A stretch of 42,370 nt of DNA from Anaerolinea sp. (GTDB taxonomy: Bacteria > Chloroflexota > Anaerolineae > Anaerolineales > Villigracilaceae). Both the position numbers and the translations under genes were made by a program. Below the pieces are notes generated by a model. It saw nothing but the letters and a program-made list of their open reading frames with translations. It ran no database searches and was not told the origin of the DNA. The stretch is from contig DYPU01000015.1 of NCBI GenBank assembly GCA_020719725.1, forward strand, positions 1-42,370, written 5' to 3'. Shown one piece after another: positions 17,643 to 25,417 of this stretch; the first letter of the stretch is position 1, and every line of letters begins with the position of its first letter.

Positions 17643-18643
17643 TGGGGTTCCTCCTGCAAAATAAATTCGATGCGATTTAGTTCTTCTTCGCTGAAGGCCA
17701 GGTTTGTCAACGCCCCCAGGTTTTGCTCCAATTGAGCGACACTGCTTGCGCCGATTAGGGCCGAGGTGACTTGTGGTTTTCTCAAGACCCAGGCAATTGC
17801 CATTTGTGAAAGTGTTTGCTCGCGTTGTGCGGCCAATTCGTTTAACCGGTGAATTTTGCCGATATTGCGTTGAACGTCATTGGGGGTGAGCCAGACGCGC
17901 TCGGTTTTGGTGGCGCGGCTGCCAGCCGGGATTCCGTTCAGGTAACGGTCGGTCAGTTGACCCTGGGCCAGTGGTGAAAAAACAATCGAGCCGAGGCCCT
18001 GTTCGTCGAGTACATCCAACAGGCCGGTTTCGATCCAACGGTCGAACATATTGTACGAAGGTTGGTGAATCAGGCAGGGCGTGCCCAATTGGCGCAAAAT
18101 TTCGGCGGCCTGACGGGTTTGTTCGGGTGAATAGGATGAGATGCCAACATATAGCGCTTTGCCCTGGCGGACGGCGGCGTCTAGGGCGCTCATGGTTTCT
18201 TCGAGCGGGGTGCGCGGGTCGAAGCGGTGGCTGTAAAAAATATCGACATAGTCCAGGCCCATGCGTTTGAGGGATTGGTTGAGGCTGGCGAGCAGGTATT
18301 TGCGTGAACCCCATTCGCCGTAAGGGCCGGGCCACATATCGTAGCCGGCTTTGGTAGAGATGATTAGTTCGTCGCGGAAGGGGGCCAGGTCTTTTTGCAG
18401 TAATTGCCCGAAGGTTTCTTCGGCGGAGCCAGGCGGAGGCCCGTAGTTGTTCGCCAGGTCAAAGTGGGTTACGCCCAAGTCGAAGGCTCGCCGGGTAATG
18501 GCGCGCGCATTTTCGAATGAATCGAGGCCACCAAAGTTGTACCATAGGCCCAGGGAGATGGCCGGTAAGAGCAAGCCGGAATGTCCGGTGCGTTTGTAGG
18601 GCATGGATTGATAACGATTTTCGAGTGGGGCGTAAAAATTCAT
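17639..18643 (-). CDS. yghZ: Aldo/keto reductase, YghZ-type (L-glyceraldehyde 3-phosphate reductase-like)
   Basis: A 334-residue AKR beginning at the ATG at 18643 (MNFYAPLENRYQSM), which has aaagg upstream. The ORF track start at 18736 runs back into yitT. Near-verbatim YghZ family stretches are present: THFDLANNYGPPPGSAEE with catalytic Asp and Tyr, ISTKAGYDMWPGPYG, YVDIFYSHR with catalytic His, and VTSALIGASSVAQLEQN in the cofactor site. YghZ reduces L-glyceraldehyde 3-phosphate and methylglyoxal with NADPH; the same activity is inferred here. It lies one base from the yitT stop. Confidence 0.9.
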   Translation of the reverse strand: MNFYAPLENRYQSMPYKRTGHSGLLLPAISLGLWYNFGGLDSFENARAITRRAFDLGVTHFDLANNYGPPPGSAEETFGQLLQKDLAPFRDELIISTKAGYDMWPGPYGEWGSRKYLLASLNQSLKRMGLDYVDIFYSHRFDPRTPLEETMSALDAAVRQGKALYVGISSYSPEQTRQAAEILRQLGTPCLIHQPSYNMFDRWIETGLLDVLDEQGLGSIVFSPLAQGQLTDRYLNGIPAGSRATKTERVWLTPNDVQRNIGKIHRLNELAAQREQTLSQMAIAWVLRKPQVTSALIGASSVAQLEQNLGALTNLAFSEEELNRIEFILQEEPQ

Positions 18644-18644
18644 G

Positions 18645-19511
18645 TTAGCCTTTCTTAAATGGGGCAAAACCTTCGCCGAGGGCTTCGTGAGCTGCGCCCA
18701 CCACCATAAAGGCGCGTGGGTCGGCTTCTTGAACAATTGATTTTAGCAGTTGAACTTCAGACCGGGTGATTACGCAGTATAGGATCGGGCGGGCTGTGCC
18801 GGTATAGGCGCCTGTGCCAGAAATAAGGGTGACGCCGCGTTCCAGATCGTGCATGATTTGGTGCGTGACGATTTCCGGCTCGCTGGTGACGATCAGGGCG
18901 GTGCGGACGGTTGCGCCGCCTTCCATGGCGGTATCTACTACCAGGCCGCTGACATACAGGGTGATGACGGCGTACAGCGCTTCTTTCCAGCCAAAGACAA
19001 AACCCGCGCCTAGAATGACCAGAGAATCGGTAATCAGGTAACTCTGGGTCATCGGTACGCCGCGATAGTGGTTGAGAATGCGTGCCAAAATGTCGGAGCC
19101 GCCGCTTGTGCCGCGTCCGCGGTAGACCAGTCCGTAGCCTACCCCAGAGACAACTGCGCCATAAAGCGCATTCAGCACCAGGTCGTCGGTTAGCCCGGCG
19201 GTTGGGAAAAAGGGTAACAGCATCAACGTATCTGCAAACAAGGAAAAGGTGATGATGGCAAAGGCGGTTCGCAAGGCAAAGGCTCGTCCGCCTAAAAAGC
19301 GCCAGCCTAGTACAAACAGCGGTAAATTGCCAAAAAAGACCATCAGGCCAATCGGCCAGCCGGTGTAATAGTTGATGAGTTGTGAAATACCGCTGACTCC
19401 GCCGCTTGCCAGGTTGGCTGGAACTAGAAAAATGCGCAGTCCAATGGCCTGAGTGAGTGTACCTAGCAGAATTAAGACCAGGTCGCGCAGAAGTGGATAA
19501 TATTTTTTCAT
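18645..19511 (-). CDS. YitT family membrane protein (DUF161 + DUF2179)
   Basis: A 288-residue protein. Residues about 1-200 carry five or so hydrophobic segments with GLRIFLVPANLASGGVSGISQLI, YRGRGTSGGSDILA and GLVVDTAMEGG, typical of YitT/YczE-like DUF161. Residues about 200-285 form the soluble C-terminal DUF2179 domain (ALIVTSEPEIVTHQIMHDLERGVTLISGTGAYTG). The transport function of the family is unclear. It starts 3 bp after the stop of the upstream membrane protein gene and is the second gene in a tight minus-strand run. Confidence 0.9.
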   Translation of the reverse strand: MKKYYPLLRDLVLILLGTLTQAIGLRIFLVPANLASGGVSGISQLINYYTGWPIGLMVFFGNLPLFVLGWRFLGGRAFALRTAFAIITFSLFADTLMLLPFFPTAGLTDDLVLNALYGAVVSGVGYGLVYRGRGTSGGSDILARILNHYRGVPMTQSYLITDSLVILGAGFVFGWKEALYAVITLYVSGLVVDTAMEGGATVRTALIVTSEPEIVTHQIMHDLERGVTLISGTGAYTGTARPILYCVITRSEVQLLKSIVQEADPRAFMVVGAAHEALGEGFAPFKKG

Positions 19512-19514
19512 TTT

Positions 19515-21542
19515 TTAGTTTTCACAATCTGAAATTTGGACAATGCGTCTAAAATCGACCAGGGTTCCGGCATTGTTGTATTGTTCGAGTTGGCCGAGCG
19601 GTTTAACGCAGGCTTTTTGGAGTAAAGCGCCGTGCCGGTTGGAAAATTTCAGGTCGAAATAGATGTAATCGTACCCGGCGGCTTTCAGACGATACGGGTC
19701 GGGATTGGCGACCAGGGCATCCCATTCGGGCAAGGTGGTGCCAAAATTCAATGCGGCGATGGCCGGGCGGCCCGTGACGGTGATGCCGCGTAGGTAGTTG
19801 GTATCGAAGACCAGGGTGTTTGGCTCCATTGTGTTCCAATATTTTTGATACATTTTGGCGTCCAGGTCTTCCAGAAATGCGGCGTAAATGGGGTTGGGCA
19901 TGGCTTGCAATTGCACCCCAAACAGGGCCAGTCCGCTGAAGCAAGTTGCCAGCCCCCACATCATCAAGCCGACCTGGGTCTCTTCTGATTTTTGGCGCGC
20001 CCACAGCCAGAGCAGCGGCACTGCATACATTTTTGTCACCAGGCCAAAATGGGCAATCATGCGTGAGATGGCGGTTGGCCCGGCATTGCCGGTGTAATCA
20101 AAAAAAACGACCAGCAGGCTTGGTATGCTGGAGGCCAGCCAGGCCGCAGAAATCCAGCGCGCGGCAGAAGTCTCGGCGCGCCAGTAGCGGAAGACCCAGG
20201 GTAAGGCCAAAATTGCCAGCCCGGTTTCGGCCAGAATGGCAAACCACTGTAACGGGTTGAGCAGCGAAAGGTAGCCGAGATGGGCCGAAAGCACAGTGGG
20301 CGAGCGCAAGGCAAACCCGACCCGGTAGAGGCTGTTTGCGCTGCCTGCGGTGGCGCGTTCGATGGCGCTGAAGGTTAACTCAGTCAACATGCCACCTTGC
20401 ACCAGCGCCAATCCTCCCGCAGCGGCCAGCACCGCCAGCCAGCCCCACAACGCGCCAGGCAGGCTTAGAGAGCGTTTTAGGCCAGCCCATAAGAGAAATG
20501 CCAGCGCCAGCCCGCCATACAGGAAGGCAAAGGTTACTTCGTTTGCCAGGGCCATGGCTGCCAACAGGACGATGAGCACCGGGTTAGCCCAGCGGCTTTG
20601 GCGATTTTCCGCTAAAAGGAGCAGCAGCAGGACAATTAGAATGGCGCTTGACCCGAAACCGGTATGCGCCATCGAAAGGGAGGGGTCTACCCCAGAGCCG
20701 TATAAGAATGGGAAAGGGGTTGGGCCGTTGCCTTCAATTTGCCAGCTTTTATAGAGGGCGGTTGCCAGGTTGGGGCCGCTATCGGCCCCAGAGCCGATTA
20801 GCGTGATACTGGTGGATAAGCGATTGAGCAGGCTGGCTGGGAGCAGTAGCAAAATCCAGCGCGCGCCCCCGGCAAAGGTGAAGAATAAGGCCGAAAGCGC
20901 AGCGGCCAGTTTGCTGCCGGTCAGGCGCAGGCCCAGCAGGCCGGTCAACAGGATGGTTAGTGAAATTGCCAGCCCGCGGGCTATATCAAGCGCCACCCAG
21001 GGGCCGGTCTGAATCAGGTTGACAAATTGGGCTGCCAGCAAAAGCTGGAAGTAGTGATAGCCAAAGCGCAGGCGCGGGTCGAAAGCGGTTTGAGGTGGAA
21101 TGTCACCGGCGGCCATGGTGGAAACTGGCGGCAGGTTTTGGTAGTCGTCGAAGATGCCCAATCCACGCCCGATCAGGGTGAAGACGAGGAAGATAGCTGC
21201 GAAAACAAGCCATTGTCTTAATTGCAGGCTTTCGGGCGGGAAGAGGTCTGAGATAACCTGGCGGGGGGTGCGGCGTTCTTTCGGTTGCAGGAACCAGGCC
21301 GCGGTGAGTCCGAGTCCGAGGATGAGCAGGGCTGAAAGCCAGAAGGCGGCCAGGGGCGGCAGTAAACGCGCCAGTCCGTTGGCGGTCCAGTTTGATAATA
21401 TGACGCCCAGCCCCAGTCCGAGCAATCCGCGCTCGTGTGGGGCGGTTTTGAAGAGCCGGGCGGTCAGCAGCCAGCCGCCGAGCGCCCAGAGTAGCAGGAT
21501 AATTCCAAAAGGCAGGGGGTTGAGTTCGGAGAAAAGATACAT
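19515..21542 (-). CDS. Large polytopic membrane protein, possibly GT-C glycosyltransferase-like
   Basis: A 675-residue protein with about 14 hydrophobic segments through residue 560, followed by a soluble C-terminal tail (KYWNTMEPNTLVFDTNYLRG... VDFRRIVQISDCEN). A lumenal loop after the third helix contains DDYQNLPPVSTMAAGDIPPQTAFDP and then GYHYFQLLLA. An acidic DD-type loop after the early helices and a tail of this kind are seen in GT-C glycosyltransferases and related uncharacterised membrane proteins. I see no decisive signature. It is the first gene of the 21542-to-16911 unit. Confidence 0.6.
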   Translation of the reverse strand: MYLFSELNPLPFGIILLLWALGGWLLTARLFKTAPHERGLLGLGLGVILSNWTANGLARLLPPLAAFWLSALLILGLGLTAAWFLQPKERRTPRQVISDLFPPESLQLRQWLVFAAIFLVFTLIGRGLGIFDDYQNLPPVSTMAAGDIPPQTAFDPRLRFGYHYFQLLLAAQFVNLIQTGPWVALDIARGLAISLTILLTGLLGLRLTGSKLAAALSALFFTFAGGARWILLLLPASLLNRLSTSITLIGSGADSGPNLATALYKSWQIEGNGPTPFPFLYGSGVDPSLSMAHTGFGSSAILIVLLLLLLAENRQSRWANPVLIVLLAAMALANEVTFAFLYGGLALAFLLWAGLKRSLSLPGALWGWLAVLAAAGGLALVQGGMLTELTFSAIERATAGSANSLYRVGFALRSPTVLSAHLGYLSLLNPLQWFAILAETGLAILALPWVFRYWRAETSAARWISAAWLASSIPSLLVVFFDYTGNAGPTAISRMIAHFGLVTKMYAVPLLWLWARQKSEETQVGLMMWGLATCFSGLALFGVQLQAMPNPIYAAFLEDLDAKMYQKYWNTMEPNTLVFDTNYLRGITVTGRPAIAALNFGTTLPEWDALVANPDPYRLKAAGYDYIYFDLKFSNRHGALLQKACVKPLGQLEQYNNAGTLVDFRRIVQISDCEN

Positions 21543-21645
21543 GCGGCTATTATATCGAAGACCCCCTCATTTACTTCTTTTTTACATGGCTATTACAGCC
21601 ATAGTATGCTTTTTTTATGGGTATTGATCATGCCAATGCAAATTT

Positions 21646-21689
21646 ATAAAGAAGAAGCCCGCGCTGGTTAGCGCGGGCTTCTTCTTTAT
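21646..21689. terminator. Intrinsic terminator for the qcr operon
   Basis: A perfect 20-bp inverted repeat (ataaagaagaagcccgcgct / complement) with a 4-nt loop, just past the minus-strand qcrC stop. T-rich sequence follows on both strands. Confidence 0.85.
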
Positions 21690-21704
21690 TTTTAAGGGTG
21701 CAGA

Positions 21705-23051
21705 TTATTTGGGCATTCCGGCTTGGACCCAACGGACAAAGACTTCTACAATCTCGGGTTTCAGCGCTTTATTGGGCGGCATAACGCCGATCAGTTCTTC
21801 TCCGCTGGCGGGGTCGGTGATGGGGATTTGTTGGATGACCTGAAGCAGGTAGGATGTTGGGTCGTTGCTGATGAGGTTGTGGCTGGCATTATCGCCGGTG
21901 GTCAATAGTTCTTCGTAGCTGGTCATTAGATAATTGTTGTTATCTTTACCAGGGCGATGACAGGAGATGCAGTAGCGTTTGACGATGGGTTCAATGTGGA
22001 CGCTGTAGCTGGGTACTTCGCCTTCGGCCAGGGGCGGGTAAAGCGGGGCAATGTAGGGCGCTTCAAAGCGGTCGTCCCAAGTGTAGCGCATAAATGTCAC
22101 AACATAGTCAATTTCGCTGCGGGTTAAGCCTTCAGGGTTGTAGGCTTTGCCAAATGGATTCATGCCCGAATCGGGGCGGCCATAGGCAATGATTTCGGCC
22201 ATCGAAGCGTCGTTAACGGTATAAAGCACATCTTTGCTGCTGATAATGCTGATTTTTTTGCCTTCAAGACCTTCCACGCCAGTGATTTCTTCCACTTTAC
22301 CGTCGTCACCGTGGCATTCGACACAATGCACCGAGTACAGGTCTTGCCCGGCGACGATTTGGTCGGCCAGGGTGGTGGGGATTTCAATGACTGCAACGGC
22401 AGCGGGTTGGTACAAGGCCAGGGTGGCGGCTGTAAAGCCAATCATCAGCGCCGCGGCGAGGGCGGTTGTCCACGCGATGGCGCGGACAGCGTTTTCTTTG
22501 AGGGTGTAGGCCATGCCAACGAAGGCGATGTAGGCCAAACTCGGTACGATCAGCCCGGCCACGGTTTGCAGGTTTCCAAGCAGGCCCGATCCGTCTGCGG
22601 CGACGGTTGGAACATCGGCGGTCATGGTGAGCAGTACCATGCCAAGCACCATGATGGTCATAATGGCGATAGGCATGGCGCGTTTGGCGTAGTAACGTTG
22701 GGGTGATTTGTCGATGAAGGGTAGGAGGGTCAATAGGCCAATGGCAATGCCAGGGATTAGAACAGTGGCAACCCATTCGATTTTGCCAAAGACGGGGATT
22801 TGTCCGTAGAGTGCCAGAAACTTGAACAGGAACAGGAAGTACCACTCTGGGCGGGGGACGTAGCTGGTGTCGCTGGGATCGGCTTTGGGGGAGTCGTGTA
22901 CGCCCACAAAGGTGGCTAACAGCACCAGGAAGATGAAAATTCCGAGCGCGACAATTGCATCTTTGAAGAGACTGTCGGGCCAAAAGCGTTCCCCATGTAA
23001 GAGTTCGCGCTCATATTTTGCGTTGATTTTCTTTTTAGTTTCGTCTGTCAT
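21705..23051 (-). CDS. qcrC: Cytochrome b C-terminal domain fused to two cytochrome c domains
   Basis: A 448-residue protein. Residues about 25-210 are a subunit IV-like cytochrome b C-terminal part with the quinol-site motif RPEWYFLF (PEWY) near 68, and five or so membrane helices. Two c-type haem domains follow: CVECH (C243/C246/H247) and CISCH (C361/C364/H365), each with a later Met that could be the sixth ligand (GMNPF near 297, GVMPPN near 423). It is therefore a three-part fusion giving the complex both its second cytochrome b half and a dihaem electron exit. Its start is 11 bp after the qcrB stop. Similar fusions with one haem are known in Gram-positive bc complexes; the dihaem form is read directly here. 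Confidence 0.9.
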   Translation of the reverse strand: MTDETKKKINAKYERELLHGERFWPDSLFKDAIVALGIFIFLVLLATFVGVHDSPKADPSDTSYVPRPEWYFLFLFKFLALYGQIPVFGKIEWVATVLIPGIAIGLLTLLPFIDKSPQRYYAKRAMPIAIMTIMVLGMVLLTMTADVPTVAADGSGLLGNLQTVAGLIVPSLAYIAFVGMAYTLKENAVRAIAWTTALAAALMIGFTAATLALYQPAAVAVIEIPTTLADQIVAGQDLYSVHCVECHGDDGKVEEITGVEGLEGKKISIISSKDVLYTVNDASMAEIIAYGRPDSGMNPFGKAYNPEGLTRSEIDYVVTFMRYTWDDRFEAPYIAPLYPPLAEGEVPSYSVHIEPIVKRYCISCHRPGKDNNNYLMTSYEELLTTGDNASHNLISNDPTSYLLQVIQQIPITDPASGEELIGVMPPNKALKPEIVEVFVRWVQAGMPK

Positions 23052-23062
23052 GGCGGCGCTCC

Positions 23063-23734
23063 TTAGTCTTCCTTATCTGGGAAGTGCGATTCGCCGTGCC
23101 TGATGATGAGGTAGAGATGCACCCCAATCAGTGCAACCAGCAGGGCCGGAAGAATCCAAATGTGGGCGGCAAAGAAACGTTGCAGGGTGAGGGCGCTCAG
23201 GTCTGGCCCGCCGCGCAGCGATTTTAGGATAAATTCGCCCGCAAAAGGCACGCTGCCCGCGATTTGAGTGCCAACAGTGGTGGCCCAATAAGCCATCTGA
23301 TGCCAGGGTAGCAGGTAGCCAGTGAAGCCCATGCCAACGGTCAATAGGAGTAGGCCAATTCCAATTAACCAGGTCAGTTCGCGCGGGTATTTGTATGATG
23401 CGGTGAAAAATACCCGGAGCATGTGGATGAAAACCACAATGACCATGAGCGAGGCGCTCCAATGATGGATACCACGCACCAGCCAGCCAAATTGGACTTC
23501 GGTCATAATGTATTGAATCGAGTCGTAGGCGTGATCGGGGGAGGGGGTGTAGTAAACGGTGAGAAAGATGCCTGTGACAGCTTGCAAAATAAATAAAAAC
23601 AGGCTGGCCGACCCAAGGGTATTCCACCAATTGCCTTTAGGCTCCGGGCGGTCTAGCAGGTTTTTATACGCATCATTCAGCCCCAAGCGTTCATCCAGCC
23701 AGGAAAAAAGTTTTTGCCACAAAGTGCTGCGCAT
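23063..23734 (-). CDS. qcrB: Cytochrome b N-terminal subunit (b6-type)
   Basis: A 223-residue four-helix cytochrome b carrying both b haems of the quinol:cytochrome c reductase. Ligand pairs are HHWSASLMVIVVFIH (13 residues between the first and last His) and HIWILPALLVALIGVH (14 between), the b6-type spacing. GNWWNTLGSA and the quinone-site TVGTQIAGSVPFAGE are also family motifs. The split into separate N- and C-terminal genes matches b6f and Bacillus-type complexes. It lies 2 bp from the qcrA stop. Confidence 0.95.
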   Translation of the reverse strand: MRSTLWQKLFSWLDERLGLNDAYKNLLDRPEPKGNWWNTLGSASLFLFILQAVTGIFLTVYYTPSPDHAYDSIQYIMTEVQFGWLVRGIHHWSASLMVIVVFIHMLRVFFTASYKYPRELTWLIGIGLLLLTVGMGFTGYLLPWHQMAYWATTVGTQIAGSVPFAGEFILKSLRGGPDLSALTLQRFFAAHIWILPALLVALIGVHLYLIIRHGESHFPDKED

Positions 23735-23736
23735 GG

Positions 23737-24240
23737 TTAGCCTGCCTTTTGTTCGACGGGGATGATGGTGATATAGCCTTCAGCGTCTACTTCGTGGGTG
23801 AAATGGCCGAGTGGCTCCGGGGGAGGCCCGTCCAACACTTCGCCTTCTTTGCTAAATTTGGCATCGTGGCAGGGGCAAAGAAAGGCTCCGGCGGTCTCGT
23901 TCCAATTGACACGGCATGAAAGGTGAGTGCAACGGCTGGAAAGAACCAGGATGTCATTGGGGTCTTCGGATTTTCGCAAAATGAAGCCGCCGTAGCTGGC
24001 AGCGGTGCGTTCCCACCCGTTGACTTTGGTGATGGTAAATGAAAATGGATGTGGTGTACCAATCGGAATATCCTCCAGTTTACCAATTGGCATGGGTTTC
24101 CCGGCCTTATCTTCACGTAAGGCTGGTGAAATCATGTATGCAATGGAGGGGATACCCAAAACCCCTGCGATGAATCCCCCAATGGCACCCGTGGTGACTT
24201 TGATAAAGTCCCTCCGGCTGATGTGATTCGAACCTGACAT
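23737..24240 (-). CDS. qcrA: Rieske iron-sulfur protein
   Basis: A 167-residue Rieske subunit. The N-terminus SRRDFIKVTTGAIGGFIAGVLG is a Tat-type signal/anchor. The [2Fe-2S] site is CTHLSC near residue 107 and CPCHDAKF near 124, supplying two Cys and two His ligands plus the disulfide. I place the start at the ATG at 24240 because an almost perfect Shine-Dalgarno (aaaggaggtg) lies 5 nt upstream; the ORF track uses a GTG two codons earlier. It is the first gene of the qcrABC operon. Confidence 0.95.
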   Translation of the reverse strand: MSGSNHISRRDFIKVTTGAIGGFIAGVLGIPSIAYMISPALREDKAGKPMPIGKLEDIPIGTPHPFSFTITKVNGWERTAASYGGFILRKSEDPNDILVLSSRCTHLSCRVNWNETAGAFLCPCHDAKFSKEGEVLDGPPPEPLGHFTHEVDAEGYITIIPVEQKAG

Positions 24241-24591
24241 GCGCACCTCCTTTGGCTTTGGTTTAGTGACGCACGGGTGATGAGAATCACTCGTGCCAGG
24301 ACGTTTTATAAATTAAAATCTGGAGCAGTTGCCTGTTTCCATGTTTAATTTTTGATAAGTTTTTCTTATAACAAAATCGATTAAAATCAGCCTAAATCTA
24401 ATAAGACTGCGTTGGATTATAAGGGTCAAACCTGTCATCTTTATAGGATGTCTGAAATGAAATATATAGGACGATTGTCACTTTCTATCAAATTTTAGAC
24501 GTGAAATAATAAGGGGTGCTTTTGGGGTGGGCTTAAGCGCTGGTTGGTTGAATTATTGTTCGCCAAATTTTGATTTTTTAAGGAGGAACAA
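24241..24591. promoter_or_regulatory. Divergent qcr/sdh intergenic region
   Basis: 351 bp between the start codons of qcrA (minus) and sdhC (plus). It is clearly more AT-rich than its neighbours, as expected for back-to-back promoters, and it ends in a strong Shine-Dalgarno for sdhC (taaggagga). A ttgtca at 24475-24480 is a possible -35, but no good -10 lies at the right distance. No operator palindrome is obvious by eye. Confidence 0.5.
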
Positions 24592-24972
24592 ATGGGCATA
24601 ACGAGAAACGTCGGCCTGATGACCGCCCTGCGCTACAAGGGCCAGGGGCCAATGCTGACCTTTGTCCTGCACCGTCTCGGTGGAATGGGCATGGCAGTTT
24701 TCATTGCAATCCACATGTTGTCATCTTTTCTGGGAGGAAAAGGGGGGCAATTTGTCAATGCAATTTACGAGCATTGGTCTTTCCAGCTAGTTATTTTTTT
24801 CTTTGTCTTGTTCCATGCCATCAACGGCTTGCGAATCACCATCATCGATCTATTGCCAAAATTGCTCGAATATCAACGTGAGGCCATTTGGGTCGAGTGG
24901 TTGGTTTTTATCCCTGTTTATGGATTTGCTGTTTTTGTTATTGTTAGCACTGCATTGGGATCGGGAGGCTAG
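24592..24972 (+). CDS. sdhC: Succinate dehydrogenase cytochrome b subunit
   Basis: A 126-residue membrane anchor of complex II with three helices. LTFVLHRLGGMGMAVFIAIHMLSSF holds candidate haem or quinone-site His residues, and the second region VLFHAINGLRITIIDL is typical of SdhC. It has a strong ribosome binding site (aaggagga, 6 nt) and is the first gene of sdhCDAB. Identity is supported mostly by the operon and the HR...S.G pattern, since anchors are poorly conserved. Confidence 0.9.
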   Translation: MGITRNVGLMTALRYKGQGPMLTFVLHRLGGMGMAVFIAIHMLSSFLGGKGGQFVNAIYEHWSFQLVIFFFVLFHAINGLRITIIDLLPKLLEYQREAIWVEWLVFIPVYGFAVFVIVSTALGSGG

Positions 24973-24980
24973 AGAAGAGT

Positions 24981-25406
24981 ATGAAATCGAGAAACTTGCC
25001 CCTCAATAAACGCGGCTTCAACTTTGAAATGATCATGTGGATTTTCACCCGCCTTTCTGCCCTGGCGATGTATACGCTCTTGCTGATTGGGTTTATTGGC
25101 GCATTACTGATGGGTGCGCGCGAACAAATGAACTTTGCCGACGTCATGCGCTGGGCCTTTATGCCCAATCCCAGCCATGTGATCAACACTAACATTCCAG
25201 ACATCGCACCCTGGACGGCACTTTTCTGGCAATTGGTTGCCAGCGCCCTCTTGTTGGTTGCCACTGCGCACGGCGTTCACGGGCTGGTCGTCATTGCCGA
25301 CGATTACATCGTGACGTCCAATGGACGAAAAATTGTCCGCCTGATCAGTATGCTAATGATGGCCTCCACCAGTTTGATAGGCCTATACATTCTTTGGACA
25401 TTTTAG
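24981..25406 (+). CDS. sdhD: Succinate dehydrogenase membrane anchor subunit
   Basis: A 141-residue three-helix protein: FTRLSALAMYTLLLIGFIGALL, then WTALFWQLVASALLLVATAHGVHGLVVIADDYI, then a last helix. AHGVHGLVVIADDY is the SdhD-type segment carrying the likely haem-ligand His and quinone-site Asp/Tyr. The gene begins 8 bp after sdhC and ends 11 bp before sdhA. Confidence 0.88.
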   Translation: MKSRNLPLNKRGFNFEMIMWIFTRLSALAMYTLLLIGFIGALLMGAREQMNFADVMRWAFMPNPSHVINTNIPDIAPWTALFWQLVASALLLVATAHGVHGLVVIADDYIVTSNGRKIVRLISMLMMASTSLIGLYILWTF

Positions 25407-25417
25407 GAGGCCCTACC

